Made by a program: the position numbers and the translations under genes. From NCBI GenBank assembly GCA_024734495.1, contig JALMQS010000890.1, positions 930,001 through 994,000 of the forward strand: a DNA stretch of 64,000 nt, given 5' to 3'. This stretch comes from Forficula auricularia. Taxonomy: Eukaryota; Arthropoda; Insecta; Dermaptera; Forficulidae. Positions 21,170 to 32,487 of the stretch are shown here, one piece after another. Below the pieces are notes generated by a model that saw only the letters and a program-made list of their open reading frames with translations, was not told the DNA's origin and searched no databases. How positions within the stretch are numbered: the stretch's first letter is position 1; every line of letters begins with the position of its first letter.

Positions 21170-22235
21170 GCAAATTTTAAAATATCATTCATGTCTATTT
21201 TCAAATCCGTTATTACTCAATAATTATTAGCTTTATCAAATTGCCTGTCATATAGTAAAATGTTGGGCCCTTTATAGGGAACAAAATGACACCTTATTTT
21301 TGAAAATCCCTTCATAAACAATTGACTTATGAAGGCCATTTCGAATTAGGTTGTGATTGCAATGTATTAGGTATATTGTGTTTCTATTTTAAAAATTCAT
21401 TTCAGCTCATAACTTGGTTTTTAGTGAACCGAATTTTAAAATAAATGTGTTGTTTTATTCACAAAAAAGGCTTAACATTTCATCTAGCCATATTTAATAG
21501 AACTTATAATTACTGAGATATAAACAATTTTTGGTGTACAAATTTCAAAATATCATTCATGTCTATTTTCAAATCCGTTATTACTCAATAATTATTAGCT
21601 TTATCAAATTGCCATGTTGGGCCTTTTATAGGGAACAAAATGACACCTTATTTTTGAATAAATTTTCATAAACAATCGATTTATGAAGGCCACTTCGAAT
21701 TAGGTTGTGATTGCAATGTATTATATTGTGTTTCTATTTTAAAAATTCATTTCAGCTCATAACTTGGTTTTTAGTGAACCAAATTTTAAAATAAATGTGT
21801 TGTTTTATTCACAAAAAAGGCTTAAAATTTCATCTAATAAAACCATATTTAATAGAACTTATAATTACTGAGATATAAACAATTTTTGGTGTAAAAATTT
21901 CAAAATATCATTCATGTCTATTTTCAAATCCGTTATAACTCAATAATTATTAGATTTATCAAATGTTATGCCATTTACAGAGAACAAAATAAGACTTTAT
22001 TTTTGAAAAATACCCCAGAAACACCGAAGATATGGGGATCATTTGGAATTTCGTCGTGATTATTTTACTTGAGTTTCAAATCTAAAAATTGATTTCACCT
22101 CATAACTAAATCGGTTTTTTGTCAACCGAATTTTAAAATCAATGTGATGTTTTATTCACAATAAAAAGCTTAATATTTCATCTAATATAATGTAATTTCA
22201 TACAACTAATAATTACTTAGGTATAAAGGATTTGG
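21170..22235. repeat. tandem repeat, three units of about 355-368 bp
   Basis: 'aaaatatcattcatgtctat' starts units at about 21177, 21545 and 21900. Shared phrases include 'caaatccgttattactcaat', 'gaacaaaatgacacc' and 'gtgttgttttattcacaa'. The third unit is the most diverged. Confidence 0.9.
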
Positions 22236-23384
22236 TGGTTTACAAATTTTTTAAATATATCAGATTATTATTTTTATTACATTTCGGAGGGGGGGGTTTA
22301 CAGTGTTAACCCCTCCCCCCACCCCGATGGATGCCTAATATATATCTAAATTTCTCTCATAGATTATTCATTACCGACTTGAAGGAAAAAAAGAACCTCG
22401 TATCCTTGTTCGTTCTTAGCAATAAGTTTTTGTTAGCGAACTTTATCTACTCATGAGATATGAGGAATATTCTTCAATATACCATTTCAAGAGTTCTGAA
22501 TTCGAAAAACTTTATTAAATTAATAGCAAACTCTCCCTTTGCCGAAATCTAGCTCTTTTGTCTCACTCTTTAAATGCTTCTCTCCCTTTCTATTATTTTA
22601 TTTATTTAAATCGATTTTTACTAACAATTTAGGATGAAAAGCCATTTTTTCTGGGAACACAGAATTGATAATTTTAAACAAAATAAATGAATCACCGTTT
22701 TCAGAAATAAAGTCTTAAAATATCTAGTTTATGATAATTTATATGTCTAGTGGATTAACATGTTAAGTTACAAATAATTAAAACTTGGGAAATTCGTCTT
22801 AAAGTTGATCTATTTTATATGATTTAAGCATGTACAGTCTCTGTTGAAGGTTTATCAAAACCAAAGAAAAACATAATTATAAACAAATATGTTCTTCTAT
22901 AGAAAAATCTTAACTTTTTAAAAAAATATAAAATAACTTAACATGTCCATTTGTCCATCTTTACTTCTTCAATTAGGAAAAATGAATTTGAAATTAAACC
23001 ACGACTTTAATACATTCCAATGAAACAAATAAATGACCATCAGTGAGTGATCAGTCAGGTCAAAAAGGTTGGGAAGGTCAAATATCAAAAGTTTTTAGAA
23101 TTAATATTCTTTGAGAGATTTTCTTTTCGATTGAAAATTTCAAGTTGACGCGTATAAAATTACGAATCGATCATAATGAAGGCTGACTTTCGAGTATATA
23201 GAGACCCCCATGTTTGTATTTGACTCAAAAACTACTGTAGACTGAGGATCTACCTCGAAATTCTATATAGAACGCTCTGCTGGCCTTGTTCATATAAGAA
23301 ATATACTTTGGGGAAACAGTCCCCCTTTTTATATTCCTAATAAGTTGTATTATCACCTTAAAACTATGAGAAATAACATTCTAT
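22236..23384. other. AT-rich spacer
   Basis: A G-run/C-run hairpin (22286-22325, 'ggggggtttacagtgttaac' then poly-C) is the only structure. No gene seen. Confidence 0.5.
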
Positions 23385-23585
23385 GCTTTTTCAATAAACT
23401 AAAAAACATGCTAATGCACTAAAAAGTACATAATAATGTAATAATCAAAAAGTGTGGGCCGGAGAAGCATGCATTTTTAATTAATTTCGACAAATTGGAA
23501 AGTGCCCTACGCTTTTTGATATTACATTCTTATGTACTTTTTGGTGCATTATCGTGTTTTTTAGTTTTTTAAACTATAATTTATT
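23385..23585. mobile_element. palindromic MITE-like element
   Basis: Arms 'aactaaaaaacatgc...' with 'aaaaagtacataataatgta' and the inverse 'acattcttatgtactttttg...ttttttagttttttaa' around a short core. A sister copy lies at 25660-25860. Confidence 0.75.
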
Positions 23586-24294
23586 TTTTTACTTTTTAGC
23601 CATAATTATTTTTATAGAGAAAAGTTTGCGGAATTTAAGGTAGTTGTTTCACCATATGGGGTTTCTTAGGATTTTTTTGAAATTTAGACAGATTATTATT
23701 TAAATACTTCTTCATCGATTGGCAAAACGAAATTTATGAACAATATATTTCCCGAGATATTAAATTGCAAAGATAGTTTTTCACTCTTATACAGTGCACT
23801 ATACGGGATACCGGAAAGATTACATACATATATAATTATAATTAAGAAACCCTTCTTAACATTGTTATAAAAAACTAAACTAACATTAAACAATAACTAA
23901 TACATTTTTAAGAGAATTTTAATTCATAGTTACAACACAGTTTCTGAGATAATAATGAAAAATGTATAACGAAAAATTTACACTAAAAACAAGCTGGCAA
24001 CAATGCATATATTTAACCTAAAAAGTGGTTTAACTTTAGTACGTTTTTTGACGTTTTTTCGCTTCAGCCATTGTCGCAACAGCTTTCAATCGCTTATTAA
24101 GAACTTTTTATTTTATAAATCGACCTTTATAATGTATTTTATCTGTCATTTCTATGATAAAAATATTCAAGCTGGGACAATGTTGCCAGATTTATCAAAC
24201 GGGCACGGGATTGGCTAATAGTGGTACAAAAACAGCAAAAAGTTTTGGGCTTATGAATTATGAATCCTTATTGTCTGTTCTATATACTCTAGCA

Positions 24295-25381
24295 CAGGGG
24301 CCGGCAACCTTTTTCGGACGGCGGGCCATTTTCAAAATAAAAATTTTTATGCGGGCCGCACATTCAAATGTAACTTAAATAGTATTTTTATATCATATAC
24401 GAGTATAAATATTATTAAAAATAAAAATAGAAAAAATTTATTTTTTATTGACATGCTATAATAACAATAATATCAGAGAAGAAAAATTTTACAATTCTTA
24501 AAAGGGGAAAAAAGAAAATACAATTCCAATTACATATGTATAAATATGAAAATTACAATAATGATTATTTTCAAGTTGAGAAATAAACAATTTTATTTTA
24601 AGCTGGAAACTTCTGATTTCTGTAAATAGCTCGTTGATTAACTTTCCTTTGCCTTCTAGTGTTATATTTAATTTATTGAGGTAAGTTGTAATGTCCACAA
24701 GAAAAGCTAACTCGCTTATCCATTTAAAATTCGATAATTCTGGTATATTATTTCCTTTTTCTGTCAAAAACATTTCAATCTCGTCTATCAACTCGAAAAA
24801 TCTTTTTAAAACTTTCCCACGGCTGAGCCATTTTACATCAGAAAAATAAATGATATCTTCATATTCTGAGTCAATTTCATTTAAGAAATTCCGGAATGTT
24901 CGATGGTTCATACCGTTTTTGCGAATATAACTGATGGACTTCTACAATATTCATAACATTTTTCAAATTTACAACTTTTGCGCAAAATTCATGTTGATGG
25001 ATAATACAATGAAGTAGAGGAGGCTGTGTAATATTTAATTCTTTCAATTTTTTATTAATCATGCCTACCAAATCAGTATTGTTAAGGTTAGGAGACACAT
25101 GTATATATTACATATAGATATAGCTAGTTCATAATAAAGGAATATATAAACATACACAAGCGTACATTATTTATACTATTAATACATAATTAAGATATAA
25201 TAAGCGAGCCGTCGTATTCGCTGGGGAGTGGGGATTAAACTTGCTCAGTAAAATGGGTTTCGGCACGCTCACGCTCTAAGTTTGTTGATTTTTCCTAAAA
25301 TTATATTGGTGTTTTGGGGGGCCGCGCAAAAAGTTGCAAAGGGCTGCATGCGGCCCGTGGGCCGCAGGTTGCCGACCCCTG
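24295..25381 (-). mobile_element. hAT remnant nested in the TTAA element
   Basis: TIRs CAGGGGCCGGCAACC (24295) and GGTTGCCGACCCCTG (ending 25381). The 8-bp duplication 'ctctagca' lies at 24287-24294 and 25382-25389. The element is internally deleted and carries a broken transposase on the minus strand. 'gcgggccgcac' motifs near both ends are subterminal repeats. Confidence 0.92.
24498..25098 (-). pseudogene. broken hAT transposase fragment (Charlie/SCAND3-like)
   Basis: Two overlapping minus-strand frames. The upstream one (25098 down to about 24950) has 'LHCIIHQHEFCAKVVNLKN', matching the conserved HC-IHQ...LC/A segment of hAT transposases. After a frameshift the second (24911 down) has 'MNHRTFRNFL', 'DVKWLSRGKVLKRFFELIDE' and 'LAFLVDITTYLNKLNITLEG'. 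Both the BED finger and the C-terminal dimerisation domain are missing. It resembles the middle of the transposases behind SCAND3 and GTF2IRD2. It cannot be functional. Confidence 0.85.
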
Positions 25382-25489
25382 CTCTAGCATTAACTTATTG
25401 CTAGTATTGTCGCGAAACAACTACCTTAACAGAATGAAATGTTTTTATTACACGCTTTATATTAGCTTCACCAGTTTCTATGTATCAAT

Positions 25490-25940
25490 ATAACTTTTGT
25501 TCTGTTAAATTCTGCAAGCATTTCTATATAAAAATAATTGTTTACCTACTCAATTTAAATGAAATTATATAAAAATAAATACATTTCATTCTGTTAAATT
25601 CCGCAAACTTTTCTCTTTAAAAATAATTAAGACTAAAAAGTAAAAAAATAAATTATATTAAAAAAAAAAAAAAAAAAAAAACTAAAAAACACGCTTCTAA
25701 AAAGTACAAAATAATGTACGAAATAATTAAAAAGAGTGGAACACTTTGTCGAAATTAATTAAAAGTACATGTTTCTGCGCCCCACACTTTTTGATTAAGT
25801 ATTATATTATTTTGTACTTTTTAGAAGTATGTTTTTTAGTTTTTTTAAAATATAATTTATATAATTTCATTTAAATTGAGTAAACAATTATTTTTATAGA
25901 GAAATGTTTGCGGAATTTAACAGAATGAAATGTATTTATT
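25490..25940. repeat. inverted host repeat containing empty TTAA sites
   Basis: Arms 'tgttaaattccgcaaac' and 'gtttgcggaatttaaca' face each other around the palindromic insertion at 25660-25860. A run of 20-odd A occurs at 25659-25681. The same flanking sequence borders the TTAA element at 23635. Confidence 0.75.
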
Positions 25941-26139
25941 TTTATATAATTTCATAAATTTTTTTTTTATAAATTTTATTAAACCAATTATTAATGTATA
26001 CATTGTATTTTTTACTTCGATTCCGGAGATAGCTTCTCCACCATCGAGTGTCCTTATTCATCTTTAGTCCTTGTTTTTAATAAGAGGAAAAATCTAATTA
26101 GATAAAAAAACCTCTTTTCCGATAATTATTTCAATTCCA

Positions 26140-26250
26140 TTATTCCCCAATCAAGTCAAAAAAAATTAAATGCAACAAATAAAATACACTAAAAGGTATA
26201 AAATAATTATTATCTTATTTAGTTACAACTAAACTACGAAATATTAACAT
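26140..26250. repeat. left part of a palindromic element split by a LINE
   Basis: The sequence up to 'acgaaatattaacatg' is the exact reverse complement of 30118-30212. The LINE at 26251-29978 inserted into this element near the palindrome centre. Confidence 0.8.
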
Positions 26251-26253
26251 GTC

Positions 26254-26478
26254 ATGGCTCTTAAATTAATAACGAGCAAAAATAAAGAACCCCTTAGAAC
26301 CCACCTGACATCAAATAGCATCCGAATTACACCAGACTCAACACCGATGCAACGCGAGTACCTTAATAATCTAAAAAAGGAACTAGAAGACCGAAAATCA
26401 AGTGGTGACGATGTGATAATAAAATATCATAATGGAACCCCAAGAATAGTGCCATCCCCGGGGTCAAAAAACTTATAA
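26254..26478 (+). pseudogene. C-terminal end of LINE ORF1
   Basis: 75 codons ending 'NNLKKELEDRKSSGDD', 'VIIKYHNGTPRIVPS', then TAA. This short K/E-rich stretch followed by 'IKY-G-P-IV' is typical of the end of ORF1 in CR1/Jockey-superfamily LINEs and abuts the EN-RT ORF (overlapping within a few bases). The 5' part of ORF1 is missing, so the ATG is not a real start. Confidence 0.65.
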
Positions 26479-27188
26479 AAAATCTAAAAATCTATTATCA
26501 AAACGTCCGAGGTATGTGCACAAAAACAGAAATCCTTCGTTCTATCGCATCTTCCCTCGACTGGGACATTATCATACTAACCGAAACATGGCTTACACCC
26601 GCAATATCATCAACTGAACTTAACTTACAAGACAATTATATAGTATACCGACTTGATCGAAATAAGATAAATAGCACAAAAACAAAAGGGGGCGGAATCT
26701 TAATTGCCGTAAACAAAAGAATTCCCAGTAGATGCCTGGAAAACAACTCTCCTCACATCGAACATCTATTTGTAAAATTACACGCCAAAAATCTTAATAT
26801 TATGATCTGCTCCTCATATCGTCCACCAAACTCGCCTCCAGAACTTCTAAGCCAGCACCTTGCGGAAATTAATCGACTTCAAACCTCATCACCATCGGAT
26901 CTCTTAATCATCGGTGATTATAATCTACCCACCTTATCCTGGGAAAACAACTCAAACTGCGCACAATCCACTTCACTTGGACGGATTTTCCACGAGGCAA
27001 TCAGTGATATGAACTTACGCCAACACAACCATGTCAATAACTTGAAAAGTTTTTGTTTTGCCGAGAGTAGCAGAGTTGTTGATTCACAAAGAGAAACAAA
27101 GAGATTGTCTTCTGCTTGATGCAAATAAACATATACACATATATATCAAGATGATATATCTGTATATATATGTTGTTTATTTGTTTGA

Positions 27189-27223
27189 GACTATAGTTTC
27201 GAAGACTTGGTCTTCATCATCAG
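27189..27223 (-). ncRNA. hammerhead-like ribozyme motif, A1 left
   Basis: CUGAUGA, unpaired U, stem II GAAGAC/GUCUUC with loop CAA, GAAAC, loop UAUA, GUC. Stem III is AC/GU only. Identical to the plus-strand motif at 27418-27452. Confidence 0.75.
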
Positions 27224-27417
27224 TCTTTCTTCAATTGTAGATGTTTTTCATGGAGTCAATATCATATGGATACTGAAAACTTGGTGTTCCTTCGTCACTG
27301 GAAAGCTAGCAACTAACAAAGTTGTTAGTTGCTAGCTTTCCAGTGACGAAGGAACACCAAGTTTTCAGTATCCATATGATATTGACTCCATGAAAAACAT
27401 TTATAATTGAAGAAAGA

Positions 27418-27452
27418 CTGATGATGAAGACCAAGTCTTCGAAACTATAGTC
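27418..27452 (+). ncRNA. hammerhead-like ribozyme motif, A1 right
   Basis: Same sequence as the minus-strand motif. Expected cleavage would follow C27452. A short stem I (AGA/UCA-type) is weak, as in hammerheads proposed to work as dimers. Confidence 0.75.
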
Positions 27453-29984
27453 TCAAACAAATAAATAATATATATATACAGATATATCATCTTGATATAT
27501 ATGTGTATATGTTTATTTGCATCAAGCAGAAGACAATCTCTTTGTTTCTCTTTGTATGTCAATAACTCCTTAAACCACATTCTTGATCTAGTCCTCTCTA
27601 ATATAGATAATGTTTCAGTTATAGAAGCAGATGACAGCATCTTGCCACTAGACAAATCATATCACCCAGCATTAGATATAACCGTACCTGTTCCATCCTT
27701 ATCTATTCCCCATGAACAACAGTCATTCTATAAAAACTTTAAATCATGTGATTATGTTAATGTGAACATTCTGTTAGCTAAAATTAACTGGGACGAACTA
27801 TTTCTTGGACTAAATCTTACGGAATCAATAGACAAATTCTACCTCACTCTTAACAATATAATAGACATACATGTACCAACAGCTTGTACAAAAACCATGA
27901 AATTTCCTCACTGGTACTCAACACAACTAAAACAAACCATTCTTAACAAAAAAGCCGAACATAAAAAATTTAAAGAATCAGGCTCATTGGCCCATTATAC
28001 AAGCTTTAGACACCTAAGAACACTATCCCTTAAATTGACACGAAAAGACTGGGGAAACTATATCACTAAACTTGAATTAACTATCCCTAATAATATAAAC
28101 AACTTCTGGACCTATACTAACAAATTTTAAAAAAACACCTCTATTCCACCCACTATGACCTTAAACGATCTAACTGCGAATACTCCAAAGGAAACATGCA
28201 ATCTCTTCGCACAATATTTTTCAAGTGTCTACTCCAAATTACCTTGCAAGACCAGAATCCTACAAAATACTTCCACCATCAACATATCTCAACTCTCCAT
28301 AACGTCCACTGAACTCATGAAAAAACTAGACTCCCTAGACCCAAACAAGAGCGGCGGACCCGATGGTATCCCCCCTATTTTTCTCAAAAACTGTGCCAAA
28401 AATCTTCTGAACCCCTTACTCAACCTCTTCAATCATTCATTGAATATCGGTGAATTTCCATTGAAATGGAAAACATCTTTCATAACTCCCATTTACAAAG
28501 ACGGTGATAAATCTAATATAACTAATTACCGTCCCATATCAACACTATCCTCAATACCCAAAATCCTCGATAGTTTAATAACCAATAAATTAACTCCACT
28601 CTTTAAAAATATAATTCACACGGAACAGCATGGCTTCACCCAGGGACAATCAACTCTCACAAATCTAATTACATACGAACATTTTCTCAATACCTACCTT
28701 GAACAAAAATTACAGGTTGACTCTATCTATACGGATCTCAGCAAAGCATTCGACACAGTCAACCACAATCTACTTCTCCAGAAACTAAATCTCCTCGGGG
28801 TAGAGGGAACTCTACATCTCTGGCTTTCCGGTTATCTGATGAATAGAAAATGTACTGTCAAAATTCGAAATAATCTCTCCCATGAATTTGTCGCTCACTC
28901 AGGAGTTCCTCAAGGATCTCATTTAGGGCCATTGCTTTTTCTAATATTCTTCAACGATGTTTTGACTGTCTTTAATGATGTGAATGTCCTCCTCCTGGCT
29001 GATGACTTGAAAATGTTTAAAGTTATTCATTCTATAAATGATTGTCAAACTCTACAATTAAATTTGAATAATTTCAATGCCTGGTGCACTGATAATGGTC
29101 TCAAACTTAACGAAACCAAGTGTAAATTCATAAACTTCTCCAGGGCAACAAACTTGTTAAAATTTACATATTCAATAGATAACCACAAATTACTAAGCGT
29201 TGATAATATTAGGGACTTGGGTGTGATCTTCGATACTAAATTGACATTCGTCCCACACATAAATAACATTGTTAGTAAAGCTCGTAAAACCTTGGGTTTC
29301 ATCACGCGGATAACCTCATCCTTTCGAAACATAGATGCACTCAAATTCTTGTTCACTGCTCTCGTGAGAAGTAAACTTGAATACTGCAGTGTAATATGGA
29401 ACCCCTACTATGAGATACATAAGGCATCCTTGGAAAGAGTCCAGCATAAATTTTTGAGGACGGTTAATTATAAACTAGGCATAAGTATAGATAATCTGAA
29501 TTATGACTATCTAATTTCACACCTGAAACTCAACACACTGGAACAACGACGTGATTACAATGACATTTCCTTCCTGCTTAAACTTATTTCCGGAAAAATC
29601 GTGTGTCCAAAAATTCTATCTACGCTAAATTTTAGAATCCCATCCCATAGCACGAGATCCCAAGATATGTTTGTAGTTCCACATCACTCGACTAACTTCG
29701 GTAAAACCAACGCCATTGACAGAATTCAAACACTAGCAAATAAACACTCGACCAATCTTGACCTTTCCAGCACAACTCCTCACCAACTCAAAAAAATCAT
29801 CTTAAAACCATCAGCCACATTGTAAAAACCACTTCAGTGTAATAAGTTTTTTTTTTCTCTCCGATACCTTTCTGTTATTTTATTATATCCATATTGTTTT
29901 AATATTGTATCCTGTATATGTTTCTTTTTCTGTATTGGACATCTTGTCCGTAAAACTAGCTAAACAGCTAAATAAATAAATGAA

Positions 29985-30890
29985 ATTACTTTTTTAAGTC
30001 GGTGCCAAACATATACCTTTTATGAATCGCACTCGACGGATCTTACTTAGTACGTTTGGTGGGTAGGCTCGCTTATAGGTATGGTTTGTTTGGCACCGAC
30101 TTCAAAAAGTAATTTCATGTTAATATTTCGTAGTTTAGTTGTAACTAAATAAGATAATAATTATTTTATACCTTTTAGTGTATTTTATTTGTTGCATTTA
30201 ATTTTTTTGAAGTCGGTTTTATTTTTGACGTGACAACGTCTTATAATTCGATGGAGCCGGCTGCGCGCACGAAAAAACATGACTCATGCGGCGTTATCTC
30301 ACTCTGAGGCGTTCCATTTAAGGCTTGAAGTGCAAGCGAGAGAACGGAACGAGCGACAAAGATTGAGGCGGGCTTTTTAAAATCTACAGTTACAAAAATT
30401 TTAATGATGTTTCCAAATTTTAAATTTTAAATTTAAGATTTATGAACAATAATTTAATCACAGTTTATTCTTATAATAAATTATTTAAAATTATTACTTT
30501 TTTACAACAAATTACAATTAAATTTGCAAAAATAATTAAGTAACTAATTGAACAACAACTTTTATTCAGTTTACTTGCTGAAAGAAATAATGTCAATACA
30601 AAATTTATTATTATAAAATAATAAAATCAAAAATTAAATTTTAACAGTCGAGTAGAAATTTAAACAATAAATTTTATTCAAGTATTTTGTAAATTTAAAA
30701 TGATTTTCTGAACGAAGAATTTAATGAAAAAAATCGGTTGTCTGTAAAGTCGGTTTACTGACGATAGTTGAACGTCATAAGAAAATACTGATGGAATGGT
30801 ATTTTCTTATGACGTTGTCACGTTCAACTATCGTCAGTAAACCGACTTTACAGACAACCGATTTTTTTTCTTAAAATTTGTATCTCAAAA
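29985..30890. mobile_element. right part of the palindromic element around the LINE
   Basis: After the LINE tail, 'aagtcggtgccaaac' (29998) and its inverse 'gtttggcaccgacttc' (30088) make one palindrome. Then 30118-30212 mirrors 26140-26250. 'gacgtgacaacgtctta' (30219) recurs in reverse near 30808. No coding content; the GC-rich piece 30250-30365 is part of the element. Confidence 0.7.
30733..30868. repeat. long hairpin, 55-60 bp arms
   Basis: 'aaaatcggttgtctgtaaag'...'gtcataagaaaata' is followed after 'ctgatggaatgg' by its reverse complement. The right arm has an extra 'gttgtcac', so the arms are not perfectly equal. Confidence 0.9.
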
Positions 30891-31069
30891 AGTCTCTTTA
30901 TTACTTACTAGTTGATTAAAACCAAAGAACAACATATAAACAAAAATCTTCACTTTTAAAAAAATGTAACTTAACATTTTCATTCAGTTAAATAGATGTT
31001 CACTTATGTATTATATATCACATCCAAAATAATACATTAATAACAATAAAACAATAATATTACACAGAC

Positions 31070-31165
31070 CTGCCTTCTCAACGTCATTTTGAGTGCAATT
31101 CTGTGTACATGCTTTGTCGATGCTTAAACGAATTGTCCTGGAGATGGAGAGCTCTCCAGATTTCT
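31070..31165 (-). CDS. candidate internal exon of an unidentified gene
   Basis: Minus strand: polypyrimidine tract 'ctgctcttttatttctttct' with AAAG acceptor, then 96 bases, then a GTCTGT donor. One frame is open (KSGELSISRTIRLSIDKACT, then QNCTQNDVEKA). The exon length is divisible by three and starts after one base of a codon. The donor is not a strong match and no neighbouring exon could be proven. I do not recognise the product. It could be chance. Confidence 0.3.
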
Positions 31166-31391
31166 CTTTAGAAAGAAATAAAAGAGCAGTTTTGGTCGAA
31201 AAGCTAATACTAGTGTATGAATAAACAATGTTAAAAGGTAAATATAATGTGAAATAAGGCCTTTAGCCGTTGAAACAATAAATGAACAAATAAAAATAAT
31301 TATTTATGACCAAGTTTCTTTTTAATATGTAACAGGAATAGCAGGTAATTAGATAAAAATTAAACACACTGAGTTTTTACTAAATGGGCCA

Positions 31392-31423
31392 GACGTTTCG
31401 TCAATTTATTTTGACTCCCTCAG
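31392..31423 (-). ncRNA. hammerhead-like motif with mutated core
   Basis: CUGAGGG-A, stem II GUCA/UGAC, GAAAC, GUC. The last A of the CUGANGA box is G, so activity is unlikely. Confidence 0.6.
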
Positions 31424-31632
31424 TGGCTACAATGATAAAACAGGTAAATCAGAAAAACTTATAATTAATTAATATTTAAAAAAAGGTTAATAATGTTTTG
31501 TCGAATATTAATATTATTTTTTGACAGAGAGTGATTAAATGGGGTATTTATATAATCTTATCCAATTTACATTTATTTGTAATCAATGTATTTATAAGTT
31601 TTTCTGATTTTCCTGTTTTAACATTCTAGCCA

Positions 31633-31664
31633 CTGAGGAAGTCAAAATAAATTGACGAAACGTC
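31633..31664 (+). ncRNA. hammerhead-like ribozyme motif B1
   Basis: CUGAGGA, unpaired A, stem II GUCA/UGAC around AAAUAAAU, GAAAC directly joined to GUC (no stem III loop). Confidence 0.7.
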
Positions 31665-32487
31665 TGGTCCATTTAATAAAAACTCTGTGTTTTTAATTTT
31701 TGTCTAATTCCCTGCTATTCCTGTTACAAAATTATTATGGATGCGAATGATATAGCATTACTTTATAATATTTTAATTTTTTACGTATTTATGATAAGTG
31801 ATAAGCTTCAGGCTATATCATTTGAACTCTGGTGATTCAATTCGTTTTTATCAAGCGTCCCTTGTTACGATCTTAAATCTATTTAACTATGTGCCCTCGC
31901 AGGGCCATCCGGATGTAGCTCACACACAAGGGTAAAACGGATTTAATTGTCTTGTTGAAACGTTTTCTGAATTTCTTTTAACCTGATCCTATAAACTAGT
32001 GAGAAGTTAGGAGTTGACAGGGCAACACAGATAAATGAGTTAAGCTTAGACAGATGTAATTTTAAAATCAAGTTTATTAAGCCAAAATAATAGTGAAATT
32101 GTTGGTTATAAAGTAGATTTGTGTACTTGAAAATAAGCAAAAAAAATTGTTGATATTGATTAAAAAAAGCAAAGTAAATTAACTTAATTTATTAATTACG
32201 TTGAGAGCATAGGTCAATTTGACACAAACAGACAGACAGACAAAATTACAAGTTGAATAAAACCGTGTAAATATTTTTTATAAGTCTAGGTTAACAATTT
32301 TTATACTCTAGAAAATATACTTTCATTTTCAAATATACCTATTTTTCAAGAAATATGTTATTACTGATAAAGCATTTTTTGTTCATTAAAAAACGTTAAA
32401 AAAATATACATATATAAATGTACTAGATGAAGGAGGAGGTATCAGCCAAAGATGGAATCACTGGGTTCAATAAAACACCTTTAATAA

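Larger units (their letters stand above)
23635..25429. mobile_element. TTAA-type (piggyBac-like) non-autonomous element, copy 1
   Basis: Starts TTAA-GGTAGTTGTTTC at 23635 and ends GAAACAACTACC-TTAA at 25426-25429. The flanks 'gtttgcggaa' and 'cagaatgaaatg' are found joined by one TTAA at about 25905-25930 and, in reverse, at 25588-25610. These are empty sites and show that TTAA is the duplicated target. The element is about 700 bp plus a nested hAT (24295-25381). An inverted copy lies at 49299-50003. No transposase of its own; TTAA target choice is the hallmark of piggyBac. Confidence 0.85.
27043..27555. mobile_element. hammerhead foldback A1, 12-bp target duplication
   Basis: 513-bp palindromic insertion in the LINE. 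'atgtcaataact' is present at 27031-27042 and 27556-27567. The left end is longer ('gttttgccgagagtagcaga') than the right ('ctctttgtttctctttgt'). From 'acaaagagaaacaaagag' inward the two halves are near-perfect inverted copies meeting at about 27312-27325. Each half has one ribozyme motif on opposite strands, plus 'tttatttgcatcaagcagaa' outside it. Variable target duplication length and inverted terminal repeats fit non-autonomous Penelope-like copies; no RT is present. The frames at 27058-27655 belong to this repeat. Confidence 0.9.
26478..29825 (+). pseudogene. LINE EN-RT polyprotein, one insertion and one stop
   Basis: ORF2 encodes an apurinic-type endonuclease ('LKIYYQNVRGMCTK', 'IIILTETWL', 'SSYRPPNSPPELLSQH', 'LIIGDYNLPTLSW') that nicks the target, and a reverse transcriptase: 'YRPISTLSSIPKILD', motif A 'SKAFDTVNHNLL' (28741), 'GVPQGSHLGPLLFL' (28901), active site 'LLADDLKMF' (29001; A-D-D kept, the usual Y replaced by L), and the tail 'EYCSVIWNPYYEIHKASLER'. 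Two lesions are seen: the 513-bp insertion after 27042 and a single in-frame TAA at 28128-28130. Insertion plus duplicated target is 525 bp (175 codons), so the frame is the same on both sides. Otherwise the frame is open, which suggests a young copy. No RNase H is present, as usual for CR1. Confidence 0.88.
26251..29978 (+). mobile_element. Jockey/CR1-type LINE, nearly full length
   Basis: Contains the end of ORF1, a complete EN-RT ORF and a 3' tail of AAATA-type repeats at 29968-29981. It is 5'-truncated inside ORF1. It is inserted in a palindromic element and is itself interrupted by a 513-bp ribozyme foldback at 27043-27555. Confidence 0.88.
31329..31727. mobile_element. hammerhead foldback B1
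   Basis: Outer arms 'taacaggaatagcagg' (31329) and 'cctgctattcctgtta' (ending 31727), inner arms 'gggccagacgtttcgtcaat'. One motif per half, on opposite strands. A sister copy with the same arms lies at 36057-36416. Confidence 0.88.

Noticed and set aside
27058..27655. Overlapping frames with 'HIHIYIKMIYLYIYVVYLFE'
   Set aside because: Translation of the AT-rich arms of the hammerhead foldback; the same repeat elsewhere has stops.
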